A stretch of DNA of 13,860 nucleotides from Candidatus Parcubacteria bacterium (lineage in GTDB: Bacteria > Patescibacteriota > Minisyncoccia > Phycocordibacterales > SBAW01), in assembly GCA_014379165.1 (NCBI GenBank), contig JACMMG010000003.1, forward strand, positions 1 through 13,860, written 5' to 3'. Under the pieces are notes generated by a model. The model made no database searches. It was given only the letters and a program-made list of their open reading frames with translations, and had not been told where the DNA came from. Positions 11,948-13,860 of this stretch are shown in pieces (the first letter of the stretch is position 1; every line of letters starts with the position of its first letter). A program made the position numbers and the translations under genes.

Positions 11948-13786
11948 ATGAAATATATTTTTGCGAGCAACCGCAATGCGATTGTTCTTTTTACTAGTAT
12001 TGTGTTTGCGCTTATTGTCGCTCTCGCAGCGTTCTCTTCTTTTTCTTTTAATCCTCTTTCCGCCGACGCCGCCGAAGGCGGTTGTTGCGGCAATAACTCG
12101 ACAGGCAATGCCACTGGTCGCAACGACAACGGCAATACTGTTACTCAACGTCCTCCGTCAAATGAAGAACGCGTCGTCGTTCCTCCTGGGGGACAGTGCG
12201 ACTCCTTTACCGCCTCTCCAAGCGAGCTGCCTTACGGAGGTGGCGATGTAACGCTTAGATGGCAAACAACCAATTCTCCAGGTCCTTCTATCAGCGGCAT
12301 TGGCGGTGTAAACGACGATGGAGAGCGCACGGTTCGTGTAACGCAAGCGACCACGTTTGTGCTGACAGCACCCGGACATAAGAACATACATGGAGCTCAA
12401 GGCCCTTCCGGACAGTGCCAGGTAACGGTTACCGTCAAGAATATTCCACCTCCACCGCCACCAACAGATGTCTGTCCGAATCTTCCGGGCAATCAAGACA
12501 ATGTACCTTCCGGTTACGAAATGAAGTATGGAAATTGCGTTCCTAAGGAACCGCCACCCGTAGATGTATGTCCAAATATTCCTGGAGCTCAAAGTACTAT
12601 CCCTGAAGGATTTGAATTTAAGTATGGCGCTTGCATACCAAAAGAAGTTCCACCTCCTGTCGACGTCTGCCCAAATATTCCGGGGGCTCAGACCACTCTT
12701 CCCTCAGGTTACGAGTTCAAATACGGCAACTGCGTGCCTATCGAACAACCGCCAGTAGACGTCTGTCCGAATCTTCCGGGCAATCAGACCACGGTGCCTT
12801 CCGGATATGAGTTCAAACACGGGGCGTGCATACCTATCGAACAGCCGCCCATTGATGTCTGTCCAAATATCCCGGGTGTCCAAAGCAGCCTGCCTTCTGG
12901 ATATGAATTCAAATATGGGGCATGCATACCTATCGAACAACCGCCCGTTGATGTCTGCCCAAACATTCCAGGTAATCAAACTACTATTCCCTCAGGTTAT
13001 GAAATGAAATACGGCAAGTGCGTTCCGATTGAAGAACCACCTGTAGACGTGTGCCCGAACATTCCCGGTAACCAAAGCTCTGTTCCTTCTGGATATGAGC
13101 TCAAGCACGGCAAATGTGTCCCGATTGAACAACCGCCCGTAGATGTCTGTCCGAATATTCCCGGAAATCAGGAGAGCGTGCCTTCAGGCTACGAACTCAA
13201 GCATGGCAAGTGTGTTCCTAAAGAGGAGCCTCCTGTCGATGTGTGCCCGAATATTCCTGGAAACCAAAGCAGCATACCTGCAGGTTATGAAATGAAGCAT
13301 GGTAATTGCGTACCGAAAGAAGAACCGCCGGTAGATGTTTGCCCGAATATTCCTGGAAATCAGAGCAGTATTCCTGCGGGTTATAAAATGAAAGATGGAA
13401 AATGTGTGCCGATTGAGCAGGAAAAGCCGCTGTCGTGCGAACTTACCGCTTCCAAAATGCAAATAAAGAAGGGGGAGTCTAGTACGCTCGGCTGGACGAG
13501 CACGAATGCATATGCTGGATTCATCGACGAGGGAGTGGGCGCTGTGGCGGCACAGGGTTCGCTCGAGGTGTCGCCCACACAGACAACCACATACATAGGC
13601 TCATTTTGGGACGATGTTACCACCGTCACGTGTGATGTGACAGTTACGGTTAAAAAAGGTTACAAGTCGTCGCACGAATATACCGATACGAGCAAAAATG
13701 ATAATTGGAAAGGATACAGCTCAAAGTCTTCTCCCAAGAAAAATAACTACGGTATGTCCAAAAAGGGATATATGTCCCGCTGGTAA
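11948..13786 (+). CDS. Secreted Cys-rich ten-repeat protein
   Basis: The 612-aa product from ATG 11948, where the signal peptide (MKYIFASNRNAIVLFTSIVF...PLSADA) begins; the frame is open 29 codons further up, into the promoter. The mature protein starts AEGGCCG and carries NDNGNTVTQRPPS (59-71), both shared with the five-Ig protein. A divergent Ig-like domain (~84-163) and a PPPPPP linker precede ten ~32-residue units of the form PVDVCPNIPGNQ..PSGYE.K.GKCVP with two Cys each (~172-493). One more Ig-like domain (~498-567) and a 44-residue Lys/Ser/Tyr-rich basic tail follow. No PYTG, membrane segment or other anchor is visible. It may therefore be released, or held through its basic tail or shared N-terminus. 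The VCPN...CVP unit is familiar from other Patescibacteria surface proteins, by recollection rather than search. Confidence 0.88.
   Translation: MKYIFASNRNAIVLFTSIVFALIVALAAFSSFSFNPLSADAAEGGCCGNNSTGNATGRNDNGNTVTQRPPSNEERVVVPPGGQCDSFTASPSELPYGGGDVTLRWQTTNSPGPSISGIGGVNDDGERTVRVTQATTFVLTAPGHKNIHGAQGPSGQCQVTVTVKNIPPPPPPTDVCPNLPGNQDNVPSGYEMKYGNCVPKEPPPVDVCPNIPGAQSTIPEGFEFKYGACIPKEVPPPVDVCPNIPGAQTTLPSGYEFKYGNCVPIEQPPVDVCPNLPGNQTTVPSGYEFKHGACIPIEQPPIDVCPNIPGVQSSLPSGYEFKYGACIPIEQPPVDVCPNIPGNQTTIPSGYEMKYGKCVPIEEPPVDVCPNIPGNQSSVPSGYELKHGKCVPIEQPPVDVCPNIPGNQESVPSGYELKHGKCVPKEEPPVDVCPNIPGNQSSIPAGYEMKHGNCVPKEEPPVDVCPNIPGNQSSIPAGYKMKDGKCVPIEQEKPLSCELTASKMQIKKGESSTLGWTSTNAYAGFIDEGVGAVAAQGSLEVSPTQTTTYIGSFWDDVTTVTCDVTVTVKKGYKSSHEYTDTSKNDNWKGYSSKSSPKKNNYGMSKKGYMSRW
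12464..13423 (+). repeat. Ten tandem ~96-bp coding repeats
   Basis: Each unit encodes [PT][VT]DVCPN[IL]PG.Q followed by P[SAE]G[YF]E..K.G.C[VI]P[IK]E. The period is 96 bp except for one unit lengthened by one codon. Units 6-10 share IPGNQ and are more alike than units 2-5, suggesting later duplication at the 3' side. Codon use differs between units, so homogenisation is not recent. Confidence 0.9.
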
Positions 13787-13801
13787 TTAAAGAGTGTAAT
13801 A

Positions 13802-13838
13802 ACAAAAATCCCCTCCTACTATAGGAGGGGATTTTTGT
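13802..13838 (+). terminator. Terminator behind the ten-repeat gene
   Basis: ACAAAAATCCCCTCCT-ACTAT-AGGAGGGGATTTTTGT: 16-bp perfect arms with a U-tract, 15 bases after the stop codon. The A-tract on the left arm makes it symmetrical, so it could also serve leftward transcription from outside the window. Confidence 0.88.
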
Positions 13839-13860
13839 GTTATGTCCTTTGTGCTATTTC

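Noticed and set aside
12464..13423. CRISPR array
   Set aside because: The regular 96-bp period is a coding repeat; there are no identical short repeats separated by unique spacers.

Overview
The window looks like a chromosomal segment of a Candidate Phyla Radiation (Patescibacteria, probably Parcubacteria-type) bacterium. This is an inference. It rests on secreted proteins built from repeats familiar from that group (the VCPNIPGNQ...GYE...GxCVP unit and the C...TTTYTGTF...VTC Ig-like unit), a sortase with unusual substrates, and core genes without a Shine-Dalgarno (SD) site. No rRNA, tRNA, transposase, phage gene or CRISPR array was seen.

Left part (1-3917): the 3' part of pheT carries an in-frame perfect palindrome. 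A tiny minus-strand gene follows, with its own promoter and terminator, and then a complete gyrB with its own extended -10 promoter. Between gyrB and position 6053 lie two minus-strand genes: an unrecognised basic 299-aa protein, and a membrane-anchored CARDB-like protein whose Ig fold is interrupted by an Asp/Trp/Tyr-rich tandem duplication. Two homologous structured elements of about 95-100 bp lie just 3' of gyrB and of the CARDB gene, each in the sense direction.

Right part (6097-13838): a divergent promoter has both -35 boxes inside one palindrome and drives the CARDB-like gene leftward and a sortase gene rightward. Then come a membrane protein with an N-terminal QLELPL motif, a Gly/Tyr/Ser-rich silk-like secreted protein, a nine-cysteine secreted protein, a five-Ig-repeat surface protein and a ten-repeat cysteine-rich secreted protein. 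The Gly-rich and the five-Ig proteins end in the same module: [IV]PYTG, one membrane segment, and a cytoplasmic tail of roughly 55-70 residues closing with DPF[IL]A[ST]Q. With the sortase nearby, they are the best candidates for its substrates. The five-Ig and ten-repeat proteins also share a nearly invariant mature N-terminus (AEGGCCG...NDNGNTVTQRPPS). Together the right half reads as a cell-surface assembly locus: one transpeptidase, two anchored proteins and several secreted partners.

The strongest candidates for something undescribed are the sortase/PYTG/long-tail system, the paired 3'-UTR elements, the in-frame palindrome in pheT, and the shared N-terminal motif. All sequence comparisons were made by eye; no search or folding program was run.
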